A stretch of DNA of 63,785 nucleotides from a virus: positions 1 to 63,785 of the IMG/VR virus record IMGVR_UViG_3300032157_000216; one strand, given 5' to 3'. A model generated the notes under the pieces. It saw only the letters and a program-made list of their open reading frames with translations, had not been told where the DNA came from and searched no databases. The first letter of the stretch is position 1; every line of letters begins with the position of its first letter. This document shows, one piece after another, positions 14,367-20,974 of this stretch. Both the position numbers and the translations under genes were made by a program.

Positions 14367-15746
14367 TTACACTTCCTTATTGATGAAATATTTATTTCCT
14401 ATTTCTTCTCTATTTATCTTTGTAAATCCCCAACGCCGTTCCATACAATGCCAATTGCTACAAGGGTCATATAATGAGGTGTGATTTTTACCACATTTTG
14501 CGGTATACTCAAAAATATCTTCTAATCCCAATTGTATGATAGCATCAACAATATGATATTTCTTTAGAAGTAAGAATGGTAATCTCACATAATCAGGAAA
14601 ATTTGTTGGCCTTACTGGCCCACCATCGAGCCCACTCCCTGGACCGGGTATTTCATTAGAACCCGAAAAGAGAAACATATTATTAGAATATTTTCGTTTT
14701 TCATCAATATTAGTGAAATAATTATGTAACCCGGGTGGAACCTGATCCTGAGGAATTCTATCTACGGGTCCAGGATGAGTTGTAAGTTTTAAAATGTTAC
14801 CATTAACCTTATTTCTAATAATATCAATCATTAGTTCAGCATTGGCTTTATCATCGGTAATTGCTTGACTGTTGAGACTACCGTTATCGCTTGTAATCAT
14901 TATCGGTTTTATGAAATAAGGTACAACCTGTTGGCTATTAAGCCCTCCTAGAATATACAATAATAAAGAGCTATCCATTCCACCGGTAAATCCGACGATT
15001 ATAGTATTATCCGGTTCACGATTCACTGGCAATTCTACTTTCATTATCCGTCTATCGTTTTCCGGACCAACTTCTAGTTCAAACGACGTATCAACAAGTG
15101 GTGGATAAATTATAGGATTTATGTCAACATATTTACTATGATCTAAAAACAATGTAGTTCTTGAATATTCTCTAATCCAAATTGTAGCAAGCCATTTCTC
15201 ACCTTTAGTGACAAGTTTTCCACAATGTTCTGATGCCCGTTTTACGAACGGGTCTGGATCACTGTAATCAAAGTATAGAATACTTCCCTTTTTAGGAGAA
15301 ACCCATAATCTTAACCAAGGAAAATCTGTATCTCCACCTTCAAAATCATCATTGAGATACATCAAAACTGTTGCAATTCTATAACCACCTTTTTCAATAT
15401 TTTTAGCACCATTAGGCCCAGTAATATAATCGGTGTGTCTCTTAAATTCTTCACCAGGAAGATATCTTATAACAGTAATTTTATCAAATCTCGATTTATC
15501 AATTCCTATAATTTTAGAAATTTTATCTCTTATCTGTATACCTATTAAACTTTCATCATCTACAAACGATGCTGAACAATTTCTATGTTTAATAGAAACT
15601 TCAGGATCACCAGAATCTCCATAAATCTTACCGGGTACTAGGTTTGCTCTTGCTTCTTCTATTAATGAATTACATTCCTCATCAGTAAGAGCATTCTCCA
15701 TTAATTTAACTGGTGGTGTTATTCTTAATTCTTGAAATTCTGGCAT
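14367..15746 (-). CDS. P4H hydroxylase fused to PP-loop ATPase
   Basis: A 459-residue protein. Residues 1-195 are a prolyl-hydroxylase-like 2OG domain (FKRHTDYI with H104/D106, distal H174 in ASEHCGKLVTKGEKW). From about 245 an N-type ATP pyrophosphatase domain begins with VGFTGGMDSSLLLYIL, as in QueC and related adenylating enzymes, and ends with a Cys cluster, AKCGKNH...DPCSNWHCMERRWGF, like the QueC zinc site. PP-loop enzymes adenylate a carbonyl or acid. AGGGA and a late box at 15765 precede the start. It is the first gene of a four-gene operon. The fusion itself is unusual. Confidence 0.85.
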   Translation of the reverse strand: MPEFQELRITPPVKLMENALTDEECNSLIEEARANLVPGKIYGDSGDPEVSIKHRNCSASFVDDESLIGIQIRDKISKIIGIDKSRFDKITVIRYLPGEEFKRHTDYITGPNGAKNIEKGGYRIATVLMYLNDDFEGGDTDFPWLRLWVSPKKGSILYFDYSDPDPFVKRASEHCGKLVTKGEKWLATIWIREYSRTTLFLDHSKYVDINPIIYPPLVDTSFELEVGPENDRRIMKVELPVNREPDNTIIVGFTGGMDSSLLLYILGGLNSQQVVPYFIKPIMITSDNGSLNSQAITDDKANAELMIDIIRNKVNGNILKLTTHPGPVDRIPQDQVPPGLHNYFTNIDEKRKYSNNMFLFSGSNEIPGPGSGLDGGPVRPTNFPDYVRLPFLLLKKYHIVDAIIQLGLEDIFEYTAKCGKNHTSLYDPCSNWHCMERRWGFTKINREEIGNKYFINKEV

Positions 15747-15764
15747 AATAATCCCTGTTTAAGG

Positions 15765-15772
15765 TATTTATC
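15765..15772 (-). promoter_or_regulatory. Late promoter box GATAAATA
   Basis: 18 nt upstream of ATG 15746, leaving a short leader with AGGGA; it heads the 15746-12996 operon. Confidence 0.7.
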
Positions 15773-15782
15773 TATATATTTT

Positions 15783-15859
15783 TGGTACCCCCGGTTGGAT
15801 TCGAACCTACAACCAATACTTTTTGAGAATATCCGCACTACCGATTAGCGTACGGGGGC
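15783..15859 (-). tRNA. tRNA-Leu(CAA), short variable loop
   Basis: Acceptor GCCCCCG/CGGGGGT, anticodon arm ATATT-CTCAAAA-AGTAT, T-loop TTCGAAT with one T-stem mismatch, A73 CCA. Type I variable region, as in the other two Leu tRNAs. Confidence 0.88.
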
Positions 15860-15868
15860 ATAATAGTT

Positions 15869-16036
15869 AACTCTATGGGTTAGCTTCCATCCCTGCTTCC
15901 ACCAGAACAGCAGGGTGTCAAGGTTCCGCCCAAATGGGCAAAGAAGATTGAGTATGGTTCCCCAATCTCAACGGATTGCTAACGCCTCCACAGCGGTTTC
16001 AAACTGCTACACTCCCTGTAGCCCGGCCATAGAGTT
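15869..16036 (-). ncRNA. 168-nt multi-branched structured RNA
   Basis: A perfect 10-bp closing stem AACTCTATGG/CCATAGAGTT. Inside, in order, GCTACA-GGGAG-TGTAGC, then a helix GTTAGC/GCTAAC enclosing GATTG/CAATC, GCCC-ATTT-GGGC and CCCTGC/GCAGGG hairpins. There is no ORF, CCA end or tRNA fold. It is located between tRNA-Leu and the metalloprotease gene. It does not match RNase P, tmRNA, 6S or SRP signatures that I can recall. Confidence 0.72.
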
Positions 16037-16045
16037 TTTGAAATT

Positions 16046-16083
16046 TGGAGCCGGCACGTGGATTCACACGTGGATCATCCGGC
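16046..16083 (-). ncRNA. CCA-ended mini-hairpin
   Basis: GCCGG/CCGGC and CACGTG/CACGTG stems with a TGAATC loop, ending CCGGC-T-CCA. It resembles an acceptor plus T-arm minihelix. Its 5' part overlaps the stop codon of the metalloprotease gene. Confidence 0.5.
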
Positions 16084-17052
16084 ATTATCTCTTCTTTGTT
16101 GTTTAAGTAAACGATGTTCAGTCTGTTCAATGTATCTCATAATTTCTTGATACATTATTTTATGAAATCTCTTAAACACAGCATATTCTTTATAGTTATC
16201 AGGATTGTGAAATTTATTATTCACATACCATCTTAATTCCTGTGGTAATTCTTTTTTATATTCAGGAAAATGTCGTACATCCATATCATCTAAATCTGCA
16301 TTTTCAATAAACTTTAATGCTTCTTGTTGAGCAAATGCAGGTATTTCCTGAGGACTGGCCCTATATATCTTATCTTCTTCTGGAGTAGTCTCTTCACCAC
16401 GATGCATCTTGCTGATTATCGAATGAAACTTTTCTTTATTTGGTTCAAGATAACTTCTATATTCGGTACGTCCTCTACCTTGTCTCGATTGAGCTGAATG
16501 TTGCATAACATGCACAAGTTCATGCACAACTATCGATATTAATTTGTTTATCTCGCTATCTAATGAGCTTTTATAATACAAACCATAGTTATCTACCGTT
16601 TTGAAGGATCTAAACATTGTTTCAACTATTTTATGTTCCTCTTCGACATTATCTAATGTAACTTGATACATTGATTCAGATATTTCTTTTGCTAAATCAC
16701 TAAGATGGTTATTATTTATTGCCATATCGGTGCCGGATGCATAGCCACCGGTCTTCATATCTTCAAATCTAACACGGCAATCAATGCCAGTATGTGCTTT
16801 TATGATATTTGAAATGCCTTGAGATACCCTTACATCAAGTTGTTCCTTCAACCACTTCTCAACAAACTCCATTGGTTTAGACAATGAAACATTTTTATTT
16901 GCTTCTTCCTTTATTTCAGGATCAAGCTGTGGTTCTTTATAACCTATCTGATGAACACTATCTAAAATCTCGCTCTTTATTTCCTTTTTCAAAGAATTTC
17001 TCAAAGTGGTTGCACTAATCGCTTCAGATAATGAAAAATCAAATAATCTCAT
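16075..17052 (-). CDS. HExxH zinc metalloprotease-like protein
   Basis: A 325-residue protein with HELVHVMQH at 177-185, the zinc-binding HExxH of zincin peptidases, and a possible third ligand region around SPQEIPAFAQQEA near 235. The N-terminus MRLFDFSLSEAI resembles the short leader on many phage accessory proteins. A GATAAATA box ends 5 nt before the ATG without a Shine-Dalgarno site. The substrate could be phage prohead proteins or host proteins. It lies between tRNA-Cys and the 168-nt RNA. Confidence 0.75.
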   Translation of the reverse strand: MRLFDFSLSEAISATTLRNSLKKEIKSEILDSVHQIGYKEPQLDPEIKEEANKNVSLSKPMEFVEKWLKEQLDVRVSQGISNIIKAHTGIDCRVRFEDMKTGGYASGTDMAINNNHLSDLAKEISESMYQVTLDNVEEEHKIVETMFRSFKTVDNYGLYYKSSLDSEINKLISIVVHELVHVMQHSAQSRQGRGRTEYRSYLEPNKEKFHSIISKMHRGEETTPEEDKIYRASPQEIPAFAQQEALKFIENADLDDMDVRHFPEYKKELPQELRWYVNNKFHNPDNYKEYAVFKRFHKIMYQEIMRYIEQTEHRLLKQQRRDNAG

Positions 17053-17057
17053 ACTGC

Positions 17058-17065
17058 TATTTATC
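17058..17065 (-). promoter_or_regulatory. Late box 5 nt before ATG
   Basis: GATAAATA, spacer GCAGT, ATG 17052. Confidence 0.6.
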
Positions 17066-17079
17066 AGTATTTTATTGTT

Positions 17080-17154
17080 TGGACGCTCGGGTGAGAATTT
17101 AACTCACACAATACCGTTTTGCAGACGGCCCCGTTAAACATTCCGGCACCGAGC
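17080..17154 (-). tRNA. tRNA-Cys(GCA), standard variable loop
   Basis: Acceptor CGCTCGG/CCGAGCG, U73 CCA, anticodon arm GCCGT-CTGCAAA-ACGGT. T arm GTGAG-TTAAATT-CTCAC lacks C56. Confidence 0.86.
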
Positions 17155-17161
17155 GATTAAT

Positions 17162-17235
17162 TGGGGTGAGGGTGGGTTACGATCCCACGCCCGTCGTTTC
17201 ACAGACGACAATTCTGCCATTAAACTAACCTCACC
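17162..17235 (-). tRNA. tRNA-His(GTG)
   Basis: Acceptor GGTGAGG/CCTCACC followed by C73, the His discriminator; anticodon arm GTCGT-CTGTGAA-ACGAC; T arm GTGGG-ATCGTAA-CCCAC with an altered loop. The CCA end is incomplete. Confidence 0.88.
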
Positions 17236-17242
17236 ATAATCT

Positions 17243-18004
17243 TTATTGATAATTTTCTGGTTGCATTATCCAGATATCATCTGTTAACCTTCTTGGATCT
17301 TCAAACCAACCATATGGCATCTTGAAATCTCCGTTAAGTCCCCAACCGGTTCCCCAAGAGTTTCTAACCCATACATATGGTTCTTTAACATCTCTTTCAT
17401 CATAACCAACTGCGGTTACAGCATGGCCGCCAACAATATAATCTTCGTCTGTTGGTAATCTAACCCATCCTGTTGTCGCAACTTCATCGCTCATAAAATA
17501 TTCAGGGACTGAGAATCCAAACACAACAGGTATTCTCAATGCCAATGCTGTCTTTATATCAGTGATGGTATCTAATCTTTGATAAGATCTAATCATCGGA
17601 GGTATAAGTTTAGCATTTTTATACGCTCTTGTCGACGGTTTCCTTGCAAATCTTTCAATGATGTATGGCCAAACTGCCTCAGTTGCTACGCCATACTTAC
17701 AAATACCTTTGATGACATCACGAATATATGCACCATCATCGTACTTTGTATTATTTTCTATTTTTCGAGCAGTATAATACGCCATCAACCTAGAATATTG
17801 AACACCTGTGCCCAATATTATTTCTAATGCTGTGGTTGCTGCATTTCCGGTGCAGGAACCTAACTGACCTTGATCTTCAACTTGATTATTTACACTCAAT
17901 GGAGCAATATAATCAGGAAGTATTACCGCTGAAGAGGCAGTAAAGAGCTTATCTCTATGATCTGCTACCTCCGGTTTCCATTTAAATACACGTGGTTTAA
18001 GCAT
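17243..18004 (-). CDS. Papain-like (C1) cysteine protease
   Basis: About 253 residues from ATG 18004, chosen because GGAGG sits 5 nt upstream. VEDQGQLGSCTGNA holds the catalytic Cys and oxyanion Gln, VGGHAVTAVGYD the His, and WVRNSWGTGWGLNGDF the Asn, in papain order. No signal peptide or long propeptide is seen, so it acts in the infected cell or in the virion. A TATAAATA box gives a leader of about 20 nt. It is flanked by tRNA-His and the hairpin RNA copies. Confidence 0.9.
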   Translation of the reverse strand: MLKPRVFKWKPEVADHRDKLFTASSAVILPDYIAPLSVNNQVEDQGQLGSCTGNAATTALEIILGTGVQYSRLMAYYTARKIENNTKYDDGAYIRDVIKGICKYGVATEAVWPYIIERFARKPSTRAYKNAKLIPPMIRSYQRLDTITDIKTALALRIPVVFGFSVPEYFMSDEVATTGWVRLPTDEDYIVGGHAVTAVGYDERDVKEPYVWVRNSWGTGWGLNGDFKMPYGWFEDPRRLTDDIWIMQPENYQ

Positions 18005-18025
18005 GATGGCCTCCATATAAATTAT

Positions 18026-18033
18026 TATTTATA
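18026..18033 (-). promoter_or_regulatory. Late promoter box TATAAATA
   Basis: 21 nt upstream of the protease start with GGAGG in the leader. Confidence 0.7.
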
Positions 18034-18053
18034 TGAATGACCTAAAATAAAAC

Positions 18054-18155
18054 AGGTTGTTGTTGCTAACCCGGGACTCGAACCCACGCAACACCCCCAG
18101 CGGGACAGGCACGAAAAGTTTTGGCTCGTATATTTTTGTTTGCTGTAATCAACCT
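18054..18155 (-). ncRNA. Hairpin RNA family, copy 4 (long form)
   Basis: Outer stem AGGTTG/CAACCT with flanks TCTGA and GTTTTA and the ACAGCAAAC element. Inside are ACGA/TCGT, CCC-GCT-GGG, and TTGC/GCAA enclosing a T-arm-like GGG-TTCGAGT-CCC. Confidence 0.65.
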
Positions 18156-18168
18156 TCAGAAACTAAAC

Positions 18169-18286
18169 AGGATACCTTTTTAGATAGGCTATCAACCTAT
18201 TGCCAAACCATTTGGCGTACAACGCAGAAGCGTAGTGTTGGAATTGAACCAACTAGTCTTATTAAGACTTTTGCTGCATGTATCCT
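18169..18286 (-). ncRNA. Hairpin RNA family, copy 5 (long form)
   Basis: Outer stem AGGATAC/GTATCCT, flanks TTTGA and GTTTAG, GCAGCAAA element. Then AGTC-TTAATAA-GACT (Ile AAU-like loop), T-arm-like GTTGG-TTCAATT-CCAAC, and GCCAAA-TGG-TTTGGC and ATAGG/CCTAT hairpins. Confidence 0.68.
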
Positions 18287-18292
18287 TCAAAC

Positions 18293-18369
18293 TGGTACCC
18301 CCGGAGAGATTCGAACTCCCATCCAACACGTTCTAAGCGTGTCCGCACTACCAATTAGCGTACGGGGGC
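18293..18369 (-). tRNA. tRNA-Leu(TAG), short variable loop
   Basis: Acceptor GCCCCCG/CGGGGGT, anticodon arm ACACG-CTTAGAA-CGTGT, T-loop TTCGAAT, A73 CCA. Variable region only TGGAT. Confidence 0.9.
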
Positions 18370-18534
18370 AAAATAATTTTCGGAATAGCGGCGATGTAAG
18401 GTCACATACCTAGTCACATAATCCTGTTGGTCTGTTGTGTGGCCACACAACATTCCACGTTTGTTTCGAAGTAGGTACCCGTCTACCAGCCCATGTGGAC
18501 CCAATAGAACATCCTCGTATACTTCAAATTATAT
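18370..18534 (-). other. Non-coding stretch with perfect hairpins
   Basis: No ORF or tRNA. It contains an 18-nt perfect palindrome (18434-18451, GTTGTGTGG and complement) and a GAAGTA/TACTTC stem (18468-18525) enclosing 46 nt, flanked by TTT and AAA that also pair. Probably one or two structured RNAs. Confidence 0.4.
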
Positions 18535-18610
18535 TGGCCCGACCTCTCTGTTACGATCAGAGTTCTCATGTTCTTCAGACATGCGTGAGGACCACCTTCA
18601 CCAAGGTCGG
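18535..18610 (-). tRNA. tRNA-Phe(GAA)-like, second copy
   Basis: Acceptor CCGACCT/AGGTCGG, D arm GTGA/TCAC, anticodon arm CATGT-CTGAAGA-ACATG, T arm CTCTG-ATCGTAA-CAGAG, CCA encoded. G73 is unusual for Phe, so identity is less sure. Confidence 0.75.
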
Positions 18611-18615
18611 ATATG

Positions 18616-18687
18616 CATACCATCGAGGATTCGAACCCCGACTTTAAGGTTTTGGAGACCCAACGACTGCCGTTATCTTAATGGTAT
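18616..18687 (-). tRNA. tRNA-Trp(CCA)
   Basis: Acceptor ATACCAT/ATGGTAT, G73 (Trp identity), anticodon loop CTCCAAA, T arm CGGGG-TTCGAAT-CCTCG. No encoded CCA. Its 5' end contains the stop of the 18673-19293 gene. Confidence 0.87.
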
Positions 18688-19293
18688 ATTTTTCTTTATA
18701 TAATCCCAACTCAACTGAGTTTTATCTAGGATCATAATCATTATTTTATTTTGTTCTATTACTCTTTCAATCTTTTCTTTATCTAAAATGCGAACATACG
18801 GATTCTTCGGATCTAGATATAGATCATAATCTATTAAATAAAAATCAGGATAATATCTTCTCTTTTGATTATTTAAATCAAAATAAAGCAATGGTGATGG
18901 TCTATTCCATCTAACTTTATTTTTATCTAAATCAATCGCTAATTCATATTCCCAGTTTGATTCAAATCTAACACCATTATACAAAATTCTTTTAGATGCT
19001 GTATAACGATTTTCCATCTTACTCTGCATTATAGACGATATTCTTTCTTTACATTCCAAAGTATGAGGAGTTCTATGTGGAATATATTCACCAATTCGAA
19101 TCTTTTCTTTAAAAGTTAAAGATCCCTGCATTATACTTTCATCAGTAAACTTAGTTTTACCTTTTTTAGATGATATTTTTCCCTTCATCCCATTCACATA
19201 ATTTCTATTTGGATTTATCGGGCAACACCTTTCGTGATTTCTATGACTATTCTCATTATGACATTCTTTATCACAAAATCTACATGATAACAT
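18673..19293 (-). CDS. Homing endonuclease, PD-(D/E)XK/Vsr-like
   Basis: About 206 residues from ATG 19293 (GGAGAAG upstream). An N-terminal C2H2-like zinc finger CRFCDKECHNENSHRNHERCC is followed by NUMOD-type TLECKERISSIMQSKM and the nuclease core VRFESNWEYELAIDLD and RRYYPDFYLIDYDLYLDPK, typical of phage EDxHD/Vsr-like homing endonucleases. The stop TAA lies inside tRNA-Trp (15-nt overlap), which is thus a likely insertion target. The late box lies in the loop of an 11-bp inverted repeat. Confidence 0.8.
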   Translation of the reverse strand: MLSCRFCDKECHNENSHRNHERCCPINPNRNYVNGMKGKISSKKGKTKFTDESIMQGSLTFKEKIRIGEYIPHRTPHTLECKERISSIMQSKMENRYTASKRILYNGVRFESNWEYELAIDLDKNKVRWNRPSPLLYFDLNNQKRRYYPDFYLIDYDLYLDPKNPYVRILDKEKIERVIEQNKIMIMILDKTQLSWDYIKKNIPLR

Positions 19294-19302
19294 TAACTTC
19301 TC

Positions 19303-19341
19303 CGGTAGCACAGTTATTTATCATAGACCGCTGTGCTACCG
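19303..19341 (-). repeat. 11-bp inverted repeat around a late box
   Basis: CGGTAGCACAG and CTGTGCTACCG are perfect complements; the 17-nt loop contains GATAAATA (19315-19322). The promoter serves the homing endonuclease gene. The repeat could be an operator or a processed leader hairpin. Confidence 0.75.
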
Positions 19342-19375
19342 AGATATATTTGAATCAGGCTTCACACCTAAATTG

Positions 19376-19408
19376 TCTGTTGCCTAGTGCATTATTCAGG
19401 CTTACAGA
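19376..19408 (-). ncRNA. Small hairpin between tRNA-Asn and inverted repeat
   Basis: TCTGT/ACAGA plus inner GCCT/AGGC with a 12-nt loop; no gene in 19342-19421. Confidence 0.35.
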
Positions 19409-19421
19409 TAACCCCTCGATT

Positions 19422-19497
19422 TGGCTCCGCAAGAACGATTCGAACGCTCCTCACTTGGTTAACAGCCAAGGGTACTCACCGAGAATACGATTGCGGA
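19422..19497 (-). tRNA. tRNA-Asn(GTT)
   Basis: Acceptor TCCGCAA/TTGCGGA, G73 (Asn identity) CCA, anticodon arm CTTGG-CTGTTAA-CCAAG, T-loop TTCGAAT. Confidence 0.92.
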
Positions 19498-19507
19498 ATT
19501 GAATTAT

Positions 19508-19574
19508 CTGATGTATATAGGAATCGAACCTAGACTTGGCTTTAGTTCAGCTTTGCCGTCCACGGCATACATCA
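19508..19574 (-). tRNA. tRNA-like gene, weak anticodon arm
   Basis: Acceptor GATGTAT/ATACATC, D arm GCCG-TGGA-CGGC and a T-loop TTCGATT are present. The anticodon arm is only GCT-GAACTAA-AGC with A33. No CCA. Amino acid not assignable. Confidence 0.5.
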
Positions 19575-19578
19575 TATT

Positions 19579-19652
19579 TGGTAGGTCTTGAAGGAGTCAA
19601 ACCTTCGTAGGCCGCCTATCAAGCAGCTATTCTATCATTGAATTAAAGACCC
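19579..19652 (-). tRNA. tRNA-Ile(GAT)
   Basis: Acceptor GGGTCTT/AAGACCT, anticodon arm GCTGC-TTGATAG-GCGGC, T arm GAAGG-TTTGACT-CCTTC, A73 CCA. Confidence 0.92.
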
Positions 19653-19656
19653 AAAT

Positions 19657-19733
19657 TGGTGCCGAGCCAGGACTTAATGCATTACAGAAAGGGCCTGGCC
19701 TACCGGCGATCTGCTGAATGCAGTAACCTTTCT
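19657..19733 (-). ncRNA. CCA-ended structured RNA, possible family member
   Basis: Two overlapping stems: AGAAAGG/CCTTTCT (19686-19733, AG start and GT after, as in the hairpin family) and GCCAGG/CCTGGC plus GCCG/CGGC ending in ACCA. TGCATT/AATGCA could form a pseudoknot. Confidence 0.45.
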
Positions 19734-19743
19734 TGCTAAATTT

Positions 19744-19819
19744 TGGAGCAGGTGGCGGGAATCGAACCCGCGCCTTTAGTTTGGAAGACTATGATGCTAC
19801 CATTAGACACCACACCTGC
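19744..19819 (-). tRNA. tRNA-Gly(TCC)
   Basis: Acceptor GCAGGTG/CACCTGC, anticodon loop CTTCCAA, T arm GCGGG-TTCGATT-CCCGC, U73 CCA. Confidence 0.9.
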
Positions 19820-19945
19820 ATATTCGTGCCTGGACTTAGTAACGCGCCTAACAGACTTGCGCGACTTACGGACGAGTATACATGTACAAGGTCTACTCGT
19901 CTATCTTTTGTTCTTACCAAGCCCTTTCGAGCTTGGATTTTTCAT
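19820..19945. other. Non-coding stretch with strong hairpins
   Basis: GACGAGTA/TACTCGTC (19871-19901), GTAA-GT-CGCGC/GCGCG-TTAC nearer tRNA-Gly, and CCAAGC/GCTTGG (19917-19936) followed on the plus strand by ATTTTTC. The last lies just after the VWA stop and may be a terminator, although T-rich only on the plus strand. Confidence 0.45.
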
Positions 19946-20974
19946 TTAGACCGGAGCACCGATCCAAATCATCAGGCCCATGCCCTTGGTAAGCTTACGG
20001 TTAACCGACGTCGATTGGACGTAGATTTCATAGTTACCATGCTGGCCCGGAGCAACCTTAACATCACCGGAATGCGGCAAGCCGAGAAGATCACGCGCAC
20101 CATATCCGCTGTAAACAGCACCAGTCGTCTTATCACGAACGGCAATCTGTTTATAGCCTTGAACAGTTTCGGTCTTCTTCAGTTCATAAAATGCACAACC
20201 CTTAACAAAGGTAACGCCTTGATCATTCACGAAGTCACGAATCTGGCAACCGTCCCACTGAGCATCCACTTCATACACATCCACCTGCTTAGAAATATCA
20301 ACCAGAGTGGCTTTTACTTCCTTCAGGCTGACATTACTCATGTCAGTATAGAATTTGTCAGTGCTCCTTACACCAGTAGCACGAGCTGCATAGAAGCCCT
20401 TGAACGCACTCTTGGTAGCAGCGGTAGAAACTTGAACACCACGTTCAGATTGTTCCCATTCCTGAATGTTACCATCAGGAATACCATATTGGGTAAGCGA
20501 ACGCTTATAACCCTTCGGTACACGGAACACAAACGTCCAACGATCAGTTGCTTGAAGTTCCTTGATCATCTTTGCAACGGATGAACCCGAATGCTTACAG
20601 CTTGCATTTTCCTCACCATCAGTGGTGGTAAACACAACAAAAGAAACATCAGGATCATCGGCATCCGGAACAGCTTTCAATTGCTCAACCAAGTCACCCA
20701 CCGCATCAAACAACGGAGTTCCGTGGCCCCTGGCGCTATAACTCGATTCGGTAATCGGCTTCAACGCAGTGACAGACGAATTCTTGATAACGGTACGTAC
20801 CTGATTGGTATTACCATATCCAAGTTCAACAACCGATACAATAGTATCGATGCCATGATTGGCTGCTTCCTCTTTGATCGACACAATGTTATCATTGTAG
20901 TCACGTGCGGCGTGACGTGCAATAGTAGCCATCGAGCCGGAGTGATCTCGTGCAAAACCAATGTAGTTCTTCAT
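19946..20974 (-). CDS. VWA-domain protein
   Basis: A 342-residue protein with a von Willebrand factor A domain in residues 1-190: MIDAS residues D10-x-S12-x-S14 in RDHSGSMA, T86 in GHGTPLFDAVG, and D119 in TTTDGEEN. The C-terminal half is unrecognised but contains an SH3-like YELKKTETVQGYKQIAVRDK stretch. VWA proteins bind partners through a metal. Its codons are richer in G and C than its neighbours and it has its own sigma-70 promoter and an AAAGG site, suggesting early expression and perhaps recent acquisition. No partner ATPase is in the window. Confidence 0.85.
   Translation of the reverse strand: MKNYIGFARDHSGSMATIARHAARDYNDNIVSIKEEAANHGIDTIVSVVELGYGNTNQVRTVIKNSSVTALKPITESSYSARGHGTPLFDAVGDLVEQLKAVPDADDPDVSFVVFTTTDGEENASCKHSGSSVAKMIKELQATDRWTFVFRVPKGYKRSLTQYGIPDGNIQEWEQSERGVQVSTAATKSAFKGFYAARATGVRSTDKFYTDMSNVSLKEVKATLVDISKQVDVYEVDAQWDGCQIRDFVNDQGVTFVKGCAFYELKKTETVQGYKQIAVRDKTTGAVYSGYGARDLLGLPHSGDVKVAPGQHGNYEIYVQSTSVNRKLTKGMGLMIWIGAPV

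Noticed and set aside
15869-16036. tmRNA, RNase P or group I intron for the 168-nt RNA
   Set aside because: No tRNA-like domain with CCA or tag frame, none of the conserved RNase P blocks, and no P-Q-R-S core could be found.
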